This document shows, in pieces, positions 1 to 5,781 of a DNA stretch of 11,705 bases; the first letter of the stretch is position 1; every line of letters begins with the position of its first letter. Source of the DNA: Desulfobulbaceae bacterium (GTDB lineage: Bacteria; Desulfobacterota; Desulfobulbia; Desulfobulbales; SURF-16). The notes beneath the pieces were generated by a model that worked only from the letters and a program-made list of their open reading frames with translations, had not been told where the DNA came from and ran no database searches. Where the stretch lies: NCBI GenBank assembly GCA_021160685.1, contig JAGHCC010000465.1, forward strand, positions 1 through 11,705, in the 5' to 3' direction. Both the position numbers and the translations under genes were made by a program.

Positions 1-126
1 AAGTTTGCACAACCACCGTACTGTAAGTATTTCAGGTGCATTTTTTGTTCAAGGTCGGCAAGTTGTTACTGTTGCAGGCCCATCTGTCAAGCTCTGTCAG
101 ATGGCTATTAATAGCAAGATAGGGAT

Positions 127-1014
127 TCATCTACGGTGCCTGGCGTGTCTTTTTGCAGTGTGGCGGGCGATGCGGTTTGTTTTGGCTTCAATCCATTTCC
201 ATTGGAGATGATCAAAGAAAGAAAGATGTTTTCCTGGCTTCTTTTTATAGGCGCGAAATAAAAAAAGACGCTCTTCATTAGAAAAAACACTGTTTTCCCG
301 GCTGCTGTAATTAAATTCAGCAAGCGCCTTAATCGGCCAGCGAAATTGCTGTAGCCGGTTTTGATCCACCCTTTGCAGGTCAAAAAGAGCAAGAGCGGGT
401 TCATTCGTATCAAGACCGGCCAAAAGCACATGGGTGGCATTAAAATCCTGATGATTAAACCCTTGCTTATGCATTCTAACGGCATAGCGGGAAACAGCCT
501 GTAGGATATTTTTTCTTTTTTCACTGTTTTCAGGTCCGACAAGCGATTCAGGCTTGTTTCGGATCAGATACTCAAGTTGGACGTAAGGCGAAAAATCCTC
601 GGTAAGGAGAAAAGATTCCACTGTCCCATCATCAAACATCTTTTCACCCATGGCAATGGGAGTGGCAGTGGCTAAACCATGCAGGCGAAAAGCACAAAAA
701 TTAGCAAACTCCTTGCCCCCCTCGGAACACCAGGAAAATAATGACGACTCAATTATTCCACCTTTCTGTTGTTTTTCCCGCTCATGACGTTTTAGAAAAA
801 AAACTGATCCAGCGATGTCGAAACGTAGGACTGAACGATCTTCTCGTTTTTTTATGATAGTACCGTTTTGCAGATCATAAATTGCCTTGAAAGAATCAGC
901 GCCTATATTCTCCAATTTTTCAAGAAAATCCGTGTTAAACACAATGTGCCACTGAATACCTCCCTCTTTGCCCTGCTTCCCAGCTGTTTGCACCGGTGTC
1001 GTCAAATCCCGCAT
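127..1014 (-). CDS. waaP: LPS core heptose kinase, WaaP family
   Basis: Predicted cytoplasmic kinase that phosphorylates a heptose of the LPS inner core using ATP (known role of the WaaP family). The 295-residue protein follows enterobacterial WaaP (about 265 residues) along its length. It has an LRFDIAG...FFLKRH segment with the likely ATP lysine K75, the hinge-like LLTED at 137-140, the catalytic loop NHQDFNATHVLL with D190, and the metal-site segment FDLQR with D212. WaaP proteins carry a histidine where most kinases have the loop asparagine, and H195 fits that. The C-terminus is rich in Arg, Lys and His. The start is well supported: AGGAGG lies 6 bases upstream (1021-1026), inside the end of waaG. 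The ATG shares one base with the waaG stop (TGATG), so translation is probably coupled. I see no clear terminator downstream. Family call is firm; which heptose is modified is inferred. Confidence 0.92.
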   Translation of the reverse strand: MRDLTTPVQTAGKQGKEGGIQWHIVFNTDFLEKLENIGADSFKAIYDLQNGTIIKKREDRSVLRFDIAGSVFFLKRHEREKQQKGGIIESSLFSWCSEGGKEFANFCAFRLHGLATATPIAMGEKMFDDGTVESFLLTEDFSPYVQLEYLIRNKPESLVGPENSEKRKNILQAVSRYAVRMHKQGFNHQDFNATHVLLAGLDTNEPALALFDLQRVDQNRLQQFRWPIKALAEFNYSSRENSVFSNEERLFLFRAYKKKPGKHLSFFDHLQWKWIEAKTNRIARHTAKRHARHRR

Positions 1015-2180
1015 CAGCAGCCTCCTGCTTGTTTTTGAGCAACAATATTTTCAATAATTTTTACAGCTGCCTGGGGACGGCTGTAGAGATCAACTGCATC
1101 AGCATAGGTAAATCCATTTTTTCCCCATGCATGCAAAAGATCCGGTTGCAGCATCTGAGCGAGTAATCGGTTCATCTCCAGCTGGTCAAAAGGGTCGGGA
1201 ACCAGACAACCGGCATCCGCTTTTTTTACATGAAAGGCAAATCCGCACACTGCGGTTACCAGCACGGAAAGTCCGGCAACCATTGCTTCAAGAATAACAT
1301 TGCCGGCAGTTTCCGAGATGGCCGGGTGAAGAAGCATGTCAGCCCCGGCCAAAAATCGTGGAACATCCTGCTGTGTTCCAAGAAAGTGAGTCCGATCAGC
1401 AACACCTGCACGATCGGCCTGGCGCAGATAAGGTTTCTCCTTTCCCTTGCCGATCACAAAGAGTCTGGTTTTTTTTCGCAATTCATCAGGTAAGGCAGCC
1501 AAGGCCTCAATAGAGCGAGTAACCCCTTTGCGAGAAAAATCAGAGCCTATCATGAGAAGCATAAATTCATCCGGCCCCACCCTGAGCTCATCTCTCACCC
1601 TGCGGCGTATTTTCGTTGTTCGGCTTTTCTGGATTCTCTCCTTGTCAATACCAGGAGGCAGACAGTGAAATCTTTCATCAGGAGTACCATAAACGCTGAT
1701 ATAATTTTTTTTCTCAGCTTCGGAAATATACATGATATGGGTGGGGGAATCTTTCCCGAAAACTGCCTTTTCAAAAGCGGCATAGGTGCGGTAACGATTG
1801 GTCAACCTGGAAAGAAAACTTCGTCGCCGAGCAATATCGAGCACATAGCAGACATCGGCGTTATAATAGAGATCCAGTCCTGGTAGGCGATTAAAGCCAA
1901 CGATCAAGTCAAAAGCAGAGGGGTTAGCAAGTTTCTGAAACTGGTGCGCAAAAGACAGGGCGCGACCGTGGTTTGTCATCCCTTTTGCAAAAAGTAGAAC
2001 AACTTCCACGCCTTGGGGCTTTTCTCCTTCCCAGGACATGGTGAAAATTGTCACCTGATGTTTATTGGATATGCATGCATGGACAATATGCAAAAAACTC
2101 TTTTCCAGCCCGCCATAGGGGTAAAAATTATTCAGCAGAAAAGCCAGCTTCAGTCGGCCAGCATTTTTTTTCTTTCCCAT
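1014..2180 (-). CDS. waaG: LPS core glucosyltransferase WaaG, GT4 family
   Basis: Cytoplasmic or inner-membrane-peripheral GT-B retaining glycosyltransferase. In enterobacteria WaaG moves glucose from UDP-glucose onto heptose II of the LPS core. The 388 residues match the WaaG pattern closely: N-terminal NNFYPYGGLEKSF (about 18-30), TMSWEG (47-52), TNHGRA (69-74), VGFNRLPGLDLYYNADVCY (94-112), LPPGID (174-179), IGSDFSRKGVTRSIEAL (211-227), and the GT4 EX7E motif with E290 and E298 in LHPAISETAGNVILEAM. E. coli WaaG is 374 residues, so this one is full length. It is the first gene of a two-gene operon with waaP, the enterobacterial order. A divergent promoter with an extended -10 lies just upstream. 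The donor and acceptor sugars are inferred from the family and from the presence of waaF and waaP in the same locus. Confidence 0.93.
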   Translation of the reverse strand: MGKKKNAGRLKLAFLLNNFYPYGGLEKSFLHIVHACISNKHQVTIFTMSWEGEKPQGVEVVLLFAKGMTNHGRALSFAHQFQKLANPSAFDLIVGFNRLPGLDLYYNADVCYVLDIARRRSFLSRLTNRYRTYAAFEKAVFGKDSPTHIMYISEAEKKNYISVYGTPDERFHCLPPGIDKERIQKSRTTKIRRRVRDELRVGPDEFMLLMIGSDFSRKGVTRSIEALAALPDELRKKTRLFVIGKGKEKPYLRQADRAGVADRTHFLGTQQDVPRFLAGADMLLHPAISETAGNVILEAMVAGLSVLVTAVCGFAFHVKKADAGCLVPDPFDQLEMNRLLAQMLQPDLLHAWGKNGFTYADAVDLYSRPQAAVKIIENIVAQKQAGGC

Positions 2181-2244
2181 ACTTCTTTCAGGATCCTTTT
2201 GGTCATGGACTTATTACCCAATAAACATACATTCGGGACAAAAG

Positions 2245-2273
2245 ATACTAGCATTTTTTACTTGACTTCACAA
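2245..2273 (-). promoter_or_regulatory. Putative sigma70-type promoter for waaG-waaP
   Basis: Read on the minus strand, TTGTGA (2268-2273) is followed after 17 bases by TAGTAT (2245-2250). TG plus one base immediately precedes the -10, which makes it an extended -10 element. Each hexamer matches the consensus at 4 of 6 positions. Transcription would begin near 2238, about 58 bases before the waaG ATG. It overlaps the -35 box of the candidate promoter facing the other way. Confidence 0.45.
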
Positions 2274-2291
2274 ACCCATTATCCTTAGGTT
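2262..2291 (+). promoter_or_regulatory. Weak candidate promoter for the zinc-ribbon/kinase/GT4 operon
   Basis: TTGACT (2262-2267) is a good -35 hexamer, but the best -10 at usable spacing is TAGGTT (2286-2291, 18 bases), which is poor. Its position, about 45 bases before the first plus-strand gene, and the divergent layout are what favour it. Inference only. Confidence 0.28.
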
Positions 2292-2336
2292 CATGAGATT
2301 ATCCATGTCCAAAAGATTATTTTTTGGAGAAATAAA

Positions 2337-2477
2337 ATGATAAAAAAAGAACTTCGCGATAATCTGGCCTGTCCCAAGTGCAAAGGCTCCGTTGAGCTCA
2401 TAACTCCGGTTCGCCAAAGAGGACGTCGAAAATTGCTGCCCACAGCGTGCCGTTGGTGTGGATTTAGGGAAAAGTGA
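2337..2477 (+). CDS. 46-residue zinc-ribbon microprotein
   Basis: A very short gene (46 codons plus stop) with two CxxC knuckles: ACPKCKG (C12, C15) and ACRWCGF (C38, C41). They are separated by a strongly basic stretch (RQRGRRK, about 26-32). Four cysteines spaced this way predict one structural zinc site. The N-terminal DNLACPKCKG resembles the start of Trm112/YcaR-type proteins, but the second CxxC and the short length differ. Its function is unknown. The start has a clear ribosome site, GGAGA at 2326-2330, 6 bases upstream. The stop overlaps the GTG start of the kinase as GTGA, which argues strongly that it is translated and coupled to the kinase. It is the first gene of the plus-strand operon. 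A nucleic-acid-binding or kinase-partner role is possible; neither is shown by the sequence. Confidence 0.75.
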   Translation: MIKKELRDNLACPKCKGSVELITPVRQRGRRKLLPTACRWCGFREK

Positions 2478-3208
2478 AAATACTTCTTAAAAATCAAGGT
2501 GATCGTAGGTTGGTGGTGGCTGCTTCAGAGGAGGTCGCCTGCCATGGGCCGAAGTGGGTTCTCCGCTCCAATGACGAAAGGTGTGTCGTTGAGGTTCTTG
2601 ACGGAAAACTGGAACGCCTTCACGGTGGCATGCGGGCGGATGTCTATTTTTTCGAGCGTGCTGGACAGCGCTGTTGCGTAAAGTGGTTTCATGACAGGCG
2701 CTTTGTTGCCCGACTCAGAAATGCGCTGGGAATCGGCAGGGCGTATCTGGCCTACAAAAAAGGACTTCAACTGGAACGGCTTGGTGTTCACGCCCCTCGA
2801 GTGTTGGGGGTGGTTCGGCCTCGCCGGTTTGGAGCGGCTCTGCTCGTTATGGAAATGATCGACGGATATCAACAGATGAATTTGATGCTGGAGGCTTGGA
2901 AGGAGCATTCGGCGGATTTGAATGAAGATCCACGTCTTCTCAAGTTGGCTGAGCAGTTCGGGCGTTTTGCTGGTGAGGTGCATGTTGCGGGAGTGTTGCA
3001 TAAGGACTTTTCGCCGCGTAATGTGCTGGTCAACGAATCCGGAGCTGGATTCACGTTTTGTCTCATTGACCTTGAGGATGTGGATTTCGGCAACAATCCC
3101 CACAGTAATCTTGAGCATTTCAACGAGCGCATGCCCCGTTATCTGAACGAAAGTGAATTCATATTTTACCTTAAGCATTTCAATAAGGGGTATATAGGAC
3201 GTTATTGA
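2474..3208 (+). CDS. LPS/Kdo kinase-like protein (InaA/WaaP superfamily)
   Basis: Small kinase-fold protein of 244 residues, probably phosphorylating an LPS core sugar (inferred from family and neighbours). Visible elements are an RADVYFFERAGQRCCVKWF region with the candidate ATP lysine K70, a hinge-like LLVMEMIDGY (123-132), the catalytic loop LHKDFSPRNVLV with H176, D178 and N183, and the metal-site segment LIDLED with D199. Unlike the waaP product of this locus, it keeps the standard loop asparagine, which is closer to the Kdo kinase/InaA/RIO-like branch. It starts with GTG inside the stop of the zinc-ribbon gene (GTGA), and its stop shares a base with the following GT4 start (TGATG), so three genes are translationally chained. 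Composition looks richer in G and C than its neighbours by eye. The sugar substrate is unknown, and a small-molecule kinase role is not excluded. Confidence 0.82.
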   Translation: MKILLKNQGDRRLVVAASEEVACHGPKWVLRSNDERCVVEVLDGKLERLHGGMRADVYFFERAGQRCCVKWFHDRRFVARLRNALGIGRAYLAYKKGLQLERLGVHAPRVLGVVRPRRFGAALLVMEMIDGYQQMNLMLEAWKEHSADLNEDPRLLKLAEQFGRFAGEVHVAGVLHKDFSPRNVLVNESGAGFTFCLIDLEDVDFGNNPHSNLEHFNERMPRYLNESEFIFYLKHFNKGYIGRY

Positions 3209-4356
3209 TGAAAATCGCCATGCTGACATCAGATTATCTTCCAAGTATTGGAGGAATTGCTTCTCACATCTATGAACTCTCCAAGGCTTTGCGTGACGCC
3301 GGCCATGAAGTCGAGATCTGGTATTGGAACCGGAAAGGACTGCAAACAGACGCAAATCTGGCTGGGGACATTCCCGTACGTCATTTTTCTATGCAGGGCA
3401 GCTCCAAAAAAGGGCGTAAACTCACCTCTTTTTTGGCTGCGGAAATTCATGGCTGTCTGCAGGAATTTGATGCTCAGGTGTTGCATGTTCACACGCTTGA
3501 TCACTTGATGGGGGCCATTGGTCAAGTACGAAAAACCTACAAAGGTGTGACTGTTTGGACAAACCACACAAGCCGTTTTCTTCGCAAAGTAGGTTCTTTC
3601 TGGTGGCGACTTAAGTTAAGAGTCAATTCCCGCGGTTTTGATGGACTGTTGGCTCCAAGTGAAGAGTTGCTTGAAAAAGCACTGTTTTTAGGAATTAAAA
3701 AAGATCATTGTCGCTACATTGCAAACGGTGTTGATGTGAACAAGTTTGCAGTCATTGATCGGAGTGAGGCACGCAAAAAGTTGAATATTGCTGAAAATAA
3801 ATTCGTTCTTCTTTCAACGCGCCGATTTTCGCCAAAAAACGGTATACGCTTTCTTGCAGAAGCCATGATAGAGGTGAATCGAATTGTGCCTGAGGTGCTG
3901 TGCGTGTTCTGTGGAAACATGCCTGAGGCCAAGGATTGGCCTGCAGTTGAGCAGATCGTTAAAAAGAATGAGCTAGAGCCTTTTGTCCGGTTTGAGGGCG
4001 CTGTTCCCAATACAACAATTAATACATACCTAAGCGCTGCCGATGTTGTCGTTCTCCCCTCTTTGATGGAGGCTACCAGTATTTCAGGATTGGAAGCGAT
4101 GTCGGCAAGTCGCCCGCTGGTGGGAACCAAGGTGGGCGGTATTCCGGAATTGATTGAGGAAGGGAAAAATGGTTTTCTTGTTGATCCGTCCGATTCTCAT
4201 GCCCTGGGCGAAGGTATTATAAAAATGTATCAGTCACCCAATAGGGAACAGATGGGGCAGTTTGCAAGAGATAAGGTGATCAGGAAATATTCCTGGGAAA
4301 TGGTGGCTGATAAGGTTATTGGTTTTTATCAGGATTGCGGAGTCGGCCAGGCATGA
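3208..4356 (+). CDS. GT4 family glycosyltransferase
   Basis: Predicted GT-B retaining glycosyltransferase of 382 residues, a normal length for GT4. The N-terminal acceptor domain begins MKIAMLTSDYLPSIGG and continues with SHIYELSKALRDAGHEVEIW. The nucleotide-sugar domain has LLSTRRFSPKNGIRFLAEA and the EX7E motif, with E288 and E296 in EATSISGLEAM, followed by PLVGTKVGGIPELIEEGKNG. I chose the ATG at 3208 over the in-frame TTG one codon upstream: AGGA at 3196-3199 sits 8 bases before the ATG, and the ATG overlaps the kinase stop as TGATG. Location beside LPS kinases and waaF suggests it adds a sugar to the core or O-antigen. Donor and acceptor cannot be read from the sequence. Its stop overlaps the start of a truncated-looking ORF (ATGA). 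Confidence 0.9.
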   Translation: MKIAMLTSDYLPSIGGIASHIYELSKALRDAGHEVEIWYWNRKGLQTDANLAGDIPVRHFSMQGSSKKGRKLTSFLAAEIHGCLQEFDAQVLHVHTLDHLMGAIGQVRKTYKGVTVWTNHTSRFLRKVGSFWWRLKLRVNSRGFDGLLAPSEELLEKALFLGIKKDHCRYIANGVDVNKFAVIDRSEARKKLNIAENKFVLLSTRRFSPKNGIRFLAEAMIEVNRIVPEVLCVFCGNMPEAKDWPAVEQIVKKNELEPFVRFEGAVPNTTINTYLSAADVVVLPSLMEATSISGLEAMSASRPLVGTKVGGIPELIEEGKNGFLVDPSDSHALGEGIIKMYQSPNREQMGQFARDKVIRKYSWEMVADKVIGFYQDCGVGQA

Positions 4357-4511
4357 AAAAGAAAGTTTCTGTAATTTACGGATTAATTTTTTTAGGCCGG
4401 CAGGGCTTTCCTCTAGGCTTGGCAGTTATCGACCAATCTGTTAGGTTAAGGTGTTTGAATGACAATATTTTATCTAATGCGATCATAAAAAGTATACTCA
4501 TAGGTTTGTAA
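4353..4511 (+). pseudogene. 52-codon ORF, possible 5' remnant of a glycosyltransferase
   Basis: The ORF begins MKKKVSVIYGLIFLGRQGF and stops after 52 codons. It starts in an ATGA overlap with the GT4 stop and has GGAG at 4339-4342, 10 bases upstream, the usual sign of a real coupled gene. The first part, a beta-strand-like VSVIYGLIFLG followed by GFPLGLAVID, resembles the opening strand and glycine-rich loop of GT4-type enzymes. After about residue 30 the sequence becomes AT-rich, loses any family likeness and ends. The gap up to waaF (4512-4530) holds nothing else. I read it as the start of a glycosyltransferase gene whose remainder was deleted. It could instead be a functional small protein or chance. 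Confidence 0.4.
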
Positions 4512-4530
4512 ATATTCGGCTTGTAAAAAA

Positions 4531-5598
4531 ATGCAAAGCAAGGAAGACAGGATACAAGGCAACAGAGCGCCGGAGACAATTGTTGTCCGCTGCCCCAATT
4601 GGGTTGGCGATTTAATAATGGCAACTCCGGTGTTTGAATGTTTGCGAAATAATTTTCCCCATTCACGCCTGATTGCCTTGACGCGACAGTACAATATGCG
4701 GATTATAGAAGATCTGCCATGGCTGGATAGCGTGATTGCCTGTGATGACAAGACATGGGGCGGTATCTGGAGAACTGCCGGGGCGGTTCGCGACCTAAAG
4801 CCGGATTGGGCTGTTTTGTTGCCCAATTCGTTCCGTTCATGGCTTGTTCTGCGGCTTGCCGGAGTCAGCAAAATTTACGGCTACCGCCGTGGTGAACGAA
4901 AATTTTTCGTAAAAGGGCCTGAACCAGGGCAAAACGCAGATGGCTATATTCCATGTCCTATGATCGATTATTATCTGGAAATCTGCAACTGGCTGGGACT
5001 GAATGTGCCGGAGTCGCCAAAGCCTTATTTAAATATATCCCCACATCTTCAGGGCGAAGGGGACATGCTGCTGCAAAGATACGGGATTCAACCTGAAGAC
5101 CTGGTCATCGGGCTTAATCCGGGCGCCAAATTCGGTTCGTCAAAATGCTGGCCGCCTGAGTACTTTGCAAAACTGGCGGATCTGCTTGAAAAGGAACTTA
5201 ACTGTAAACTCCTCCTGCTGGTAGGGCCGGGAGAAGATCGCATCGCCCGGGATATTATCTCCGGCTCTGAAGCCTCAATCATCAATACAGCCCCGGACAA
5301 AATAGATCTCGGGCTGCTGAAGCCGGTGACCAACCGTTGTCAGCTGCTGATCACTAATGACACCGGGCCACGGCATTATGCAACGGCAATGGATATCCCG
5401 GTGGTGGTTCTCATGGGACCGACGGATCCGCGTTATACTCAATCTAATCTTGAAAAGACGGTTGTGCTCCGCCATGATCTGCCCTGCGCACCCTGCCATA
5501 AAAAAATATGTCCGACGGATCATCAATGCATGCGGGAAATCAGGCCGGAAGATGTCTTGCAGGCAACGCTTAAGCTGTTAGGGCTCGGTAAAAAATAA
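4531..5598 (+). CDS. waaF: LPS heptosyltransferase II (GT9)
   Basis: Transfers the second L-glycero-D-manno-heptose from ADP-heptose to heptose I of the inner core (known role of WaaF). At 355 residues it is close to E. coli WaaF (348). The N-terminal VVRCPNWVGDLIMATPVF carries the GT9 glycine-aspartate pair (G26, D27). The C-terminal half has GLNPGAKFGSSKCWP and the ADP-heptose-binding ITNDTGPRHYA (D277, G279, H282). The tail has four cysteines, C319, C322, C327 and C333 (CAPCHKKIC...C), a pattern common in WaaF proteins outside the enterobacteria. The ATG is the only good start: a TAG lies in frame at 4501 and later in-frame ATGs fall inside the conserved fold. No strong ribosome site precedes it. 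It is separated from the upstream operon by the truncated ORF and 19 bases. Confidence 0.92.
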   Translation: MQSKEDRIQGNRAPETIVVRCPNWVGDLIMATPVFECLRNNFPHSRLIALTRQYNMRIIEDLPWLDSVIACDDKTWGGIWRTAGAVRDLKPDWAVLLPNSFRSWLVLRLAGVSKIYGYRRGERKFFVKGPEPGQNADGYIPCPMIDYYLEICNWLGLNVPESPKPYLNISPHLQGEGDMLLQRYGIQPEDLVIGLNPGAKFGSSKCWPPEYFAKLADLLEKELNCKLLLLVGPGEDRIARDIISGSEASIINTAPDKIDLGLLKPVTNRCQLLITNDTGPRHYATAMDIPVVVLMGPTDPRYTQSNLEKTVVLRHDLPCAPCHKKICPTDHQCMREIRPEDVLQATLKLLGLGKK

Positions 5599-5615
5599 AT
5601 TGGCATTTTGAGGAG

Positions 5616-5636
5616 GTCAATATGATACATATTGAC
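5616..5636. promoter_or_regulatory. 21-bp perfect dyad, operator-like or hairpin
   Basis: GTCAATATG-ATA-CATATTGAC: 9-bp perfect arms around a 3-base centre, just 17 bases after the waaF stop. The left arm begins at the last GT of an AGGAGGT ribosome-site-like sequence (5611-5617) and covers the ATG at 5622. It could be a protein-binding operator or an RNA hairpin hiding that start. It abuts the larger inverted repeat that follows. No function is shown. Confidence 0.5.
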
Positions 5637-5765
5637 GCAATCTTGAACAGACAAAACCGCAGGAATAGCAGGGCTCTTTTGAGGATTTTGTCTGTTCAAG
5701 ATTGCGTTAAGGTGTGTTACAGTGACCCCTCTAAAATGGTAAGTTATTTTTTACCGGGCCCTTAG
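5622..5765 (+). CDS. Doubtful 47-codon ORF in the waaF downstream gap
   Basis: ATG preceded by a full AGGAGGT at 5611-5617, but only 4 bases away, which is tighter than usual. The ORF runs 47 codons to a TAG at 5763-5765. The product (begins MIHIDAILNRQNRRNSRALL) has no recognisable domain, signal peptide or membrane segment. Most of its coding length is the 22-bp inverted repeat and its loop, so the encoded residues may be a by-product of that structure. I list it because of the ribosome site; coding status is uncertain. It may be a leader peptide for the gene at 5782. Confidence 0.22.
   Translation: MIHIDAILNRQNRRNSRALLRILSVQDCVKVCYSDPSKMVSYFLPGP
5635..5707. repeat. 22-bp perfect inverted repeat with 29-base loop
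   Basis: Arms 5635-5656 and 5686-5707 are perfectly complementary over 22 bp. The stem can be extended outward by a G:T pair and two A:T pairs (5632-5634 with 5708-5710). The loop is 5657-5685. No T-run follows on either strand, so it is not a standard intrinsic terminator. Its length and symmetry fit a small non-autonomous mobile element, a REP-like palindrome or an RNA processing site. I see no second copy in this window and no clear target duplication. Confidence 0.75.
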
Positions 5766-5781
5766 GACAGGAAACGGACAA

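Noticed and set aside
80..104. Hairpin (CCATCTG/CAGATGG) downstream of waaP, considered as a terminator
   Set aside because: The stem is only 7 bp and no T-run follows on the minus strand.
5..211. 68-codon plus-strand frame at the left edge
   Set aside because: No ribosome site and no domain, and its 3' part overlaps waaP antisense.
2337..2477. Calling the zinc-ribbon protein Trm112/YcaR outright
   Set aside because: Only the first CPxCKG region is similar. The second CxxC and the short length do not match that family well enough for a name.
2525..3355. 276-codon open frame on the minus strand, opposite the kinase and GT4 start
   Set aside because: It lies antisense to two genes with clear motifs and start overlaps, its product has no recognisable domain, and it is explained by the codon bias of the plus-strand genes.
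4493..4498. TATACT as a -10 box for a waaF promoter
   Set aside because: The hexamer is good but nothing resembling a -35 lies 16-18 bases upstream, and the region is generally AT-rich.
5738..5755. GGTAA...TTACC hairpin before the 5782 gene, considered as a terminator
   Set aside because: Only 5 bp of A/T-rich stem with the T-run inside the loop rather than after it.
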